Assembly: GCA_031539425.1 (NCBI GenBank)
Contig: JAVKLI010000039.1
Coordinates: 1-14,259 of the forward strand
Source: UBA4416 sp031539425
GTDB taxonomy: Bacteria; Bacteroidota; Bacteroidia; B-17B0; Aurantibacillaceae
Direction: 5' to 3'
Length of the DNA: 14,259 bases
The first letter of the stretch is position 1. Every line of letters starts with the position of its first letter. Below, in pieces: positions 13,356 to 14,259 of the stretch. The position numbers were made by a program, and so were the translations under genes. Under the pieces are notes generated by a model. It made no database searches. It saw only the letters and a list, made by a program, of their open reading frames with translations, and was not told the origin of the DNA.

Positions 13356-13530
13356 AAAACCTTTCCCCTACCACCAAGGTACGGTATTATTTTATACTGT
13401 AAAACTACACCTTTTTATTTTACCTGTGCAAGTTTTTTTTTATTTTTTTATTTCCCATCCTTACAAGGAGGGGTTAGGGGTGGTTGCCTTTATTTCCAAA
13501 TCCTACAAAGGAGGGGTTAGGGGTGGTTAA
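13356..13530 (+). repeat. Gene-free stretch with dispersed repeat copies F and G
   Basis: Between the terminator and the next gene lie two repeat copies in direct orientation. Both contain the identical 21-base run AAGGAGGGG then TTAGGGGTGGTT (13465-13485 and 13508-13528), with remnants of the palindrome's left arm (CATCCTTAC; AATCCTAC). They are 43 bp apart start to start. The remainder is T-rich (13408-13454). I see no gene here. Confidence 0.75.
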
Positions 13531-14136
13531 TTATTTATTTTTCACTTCAGGGTCATCTTTATCTACCTCGGTTACATCTATCCCTCTCATTTGTAAAATT
13601 TTATCTCTAATTATAATTCCAAACAGCCTACCATAAATATCAATGGTATAGCCAGCATTAAAAGCATGATCTTTTAGTTTAGTTAATTCTTCTTTAGTAA
13701 AATAATTTTGAAAATCATCTCCAATATTAAAGCTTATTACTTGTATATCGTAAGCAGTAGCATCGGCAATTAGAGTAGAATTTAATTTATTTAAAATATC
13801 TTGCCAATGATTAGCAATAATACTAGGTGCATTTAAATCTTTTGAATATTGCTCACCTATATCTGTTAATGAAATAGGGCTTTTACGCTTGGTAAGTATG
13901 TTTTTTTGAGTTTCTAACCTTTCTATTCGGGTTTCAATATAATTGAATTTTATTTTTATCAACCCTAAATCTTCTTTTATACTAAATAGATTATTTTCTA
14001 TTCTTTCTACTGAGCCAAATTTGGTTTTAAAGTGCGAAATATACCAAACTGAAATCATACAGGCACTAAAAACACCTATAACAAAAGCAAAACTACCTAA
14101 TGGGGAGCTTAGAATGTTTTGAAGTGTCGTTTCCAT
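13531..14136 (-). CDS. Membrane-anchored coiled-coil protein of unknown function
   Basis: This 201-residue protein has one N-terminal membrane segment (about residues 15-33, FAFVIGVFSACMISVWYIS). A predicted coiled coil follows (about 38-80, with VERIENNLFSIKEDLGLIKI and YIETRIERLETQ). The C-terminal domain is soluble (about 85-190): SLTDIGEQYSKDLNAPSII, AYDIQVISFNIGDDFQNYF, LKDHAFNAGYTIDIYGRLFG. I have a sense of similar LT.IG...AYD(I/V)Q...KD.AF..G proteins in many bacteria, none with a known function. It is transcribed towards the phage block from its own promoter and ends in acidic and basic residues. It may be phage cargo or a host gene beside the prophage. A role as immunity protein for the MuF toxin is possible but not supported by gene order. 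Confidence 0.6.
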   Translation of the reverse strand: METTLQNILSSPLGSFAFVIGVFSACMISVWYISHFKTKFGSVERIENNLFSIKEDLGLIKIKFNYIETRIERLETQKNILTKRKSPISLTDIGEQYSKDLNAPSIIANHWQDILNKLNSTLIADATAYDIQVISFNIGDDFQNYFTKEELTKLKDHAFNAGYTIDIYGRLFGIIIRDKILQMRGIDVTEVDKDDPEVKNK

Positions 14137-14152
14137 AATAAATTATATACCA

Positions 14153-14160
14153 CAAATATA
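14153..14160 (-). promoter_or_regulatory. Possible -7 element for the leftward gene
   Basis: The minus strand reads TATATTTG, an exact match to the Bacteroidota -7 consensus TAnnTTTG, 16 bp before the ATG at 14136. No TTTG is found 19-21 nt upstream, so the -33 part is missing and the call is weak. Confidence 0.35.
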
Positions 14161-14205
14161 CCAATATATCAAAACAACCCTGTTAAATCAATGTTAAGTT
14201 CTATT

Positions 14206-14237
14206 TTTGAAGCTCTATAGTCTTCAAGTTACCTTTG
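14206..14237 (+). promoter_or_regulatory. Bacteroidota-type promoter firing rightward out of the window
   Basis: TTTG (14206-14209), 20 nt, then TACCTTTG (14230-14237) matches the -33/-7 consensus and spacing of the Bacteroidota primary sigma factor. No gene start is visible before base 14259, so the target lies outside. Confidence 0.5.
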
Positions 14238-14259
14238 CGTAACCAACATATTACAAGGC

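Noticed and set aside
13531..14136. Immunity protein for the MuF toxin
   Set aside because: It is on the opposite strand beyond a terminator with its own promoter; immunity genes normally follow the toxin directly. Kept only as a possibility.

Overview
The window is the structural core of a contractile-tailed, Mu-like (transposable-type) phage or prophage from a member of the Bacteroidota. The host assignment rests on low G+C and A-rich coding sequence, starts without Shine-Dalgarno sites, a Bacteroidota-type promoter (TTTG, 20 nt, TAnnTTTG) at the right edge, and proteins of Bacteroidota phage type (DUF2586-like sheath, characteristic capsid, DUF935 portal). No integrase, transposase, repressor, tRNA or rRNA gene is visible, so prophage versus free phage cannot be decided.

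Layout. Two blocks diverge from a 136-bp region at 6901-7036. The leftward block (6900 down to 1) runs: ClpP-type prohead protease with a nested scaffold, major capsid protein, a small repeat-bearing gene, a membrane (holin-like)/CHAP endolysin fusion, a spanin-like lipoprotein, tail sheath, tail tube, tail assembly chaperone with a -1 frameshift extension, and the start of the tape measure gene. The rightward block (7037-13329) runs: gp25/W-like baseplate protein, small and large terminase, a probable tail terminator or connector, gp36-like protein (DUF1320), gpG-like virion morphogenesis protein, DUF935 portal, and a MuF head morphogenesis protein with a C-terminal nuclease-like domain. A bidirectional terminator hairpin follows. 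A separate leftward gene (13531-14136) for a membrane-anchored coiled-coil protein of unknown role closes the window.

How it works together. The terminases package DNA through the portal into a head built from capsid protein, scaffold and protease. The sheath, tube, chaperone and tape measure build the contractile tail. The lysis genes lie between the capsid and sheath genes.

Most notable points. (1) The chaperone gene ends in a complete -1 frameshift signal: A_AAA_AAG, 8-nt spacer, 7-bp hairpin. (2) The portal gene ends in the same signal: A_AAA_AAG, 5-nt spacer, 9-bp stem. The MuF frame opens exactly there and has no usual start codon for 435 bases, which implies a portal-MuF fusion made by frameshifting. 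(3) The MuF C-terminus looks like a PD-(D/E)XK toxin nuclease. (4) The capsid gene is broken by what looks like a 5-bp tandem duplication; removing it restores a convincing C-terminus. (5) Seven copies of a G+C-rich palindromic repeat, all in the same orientation, sit between and inside genes.
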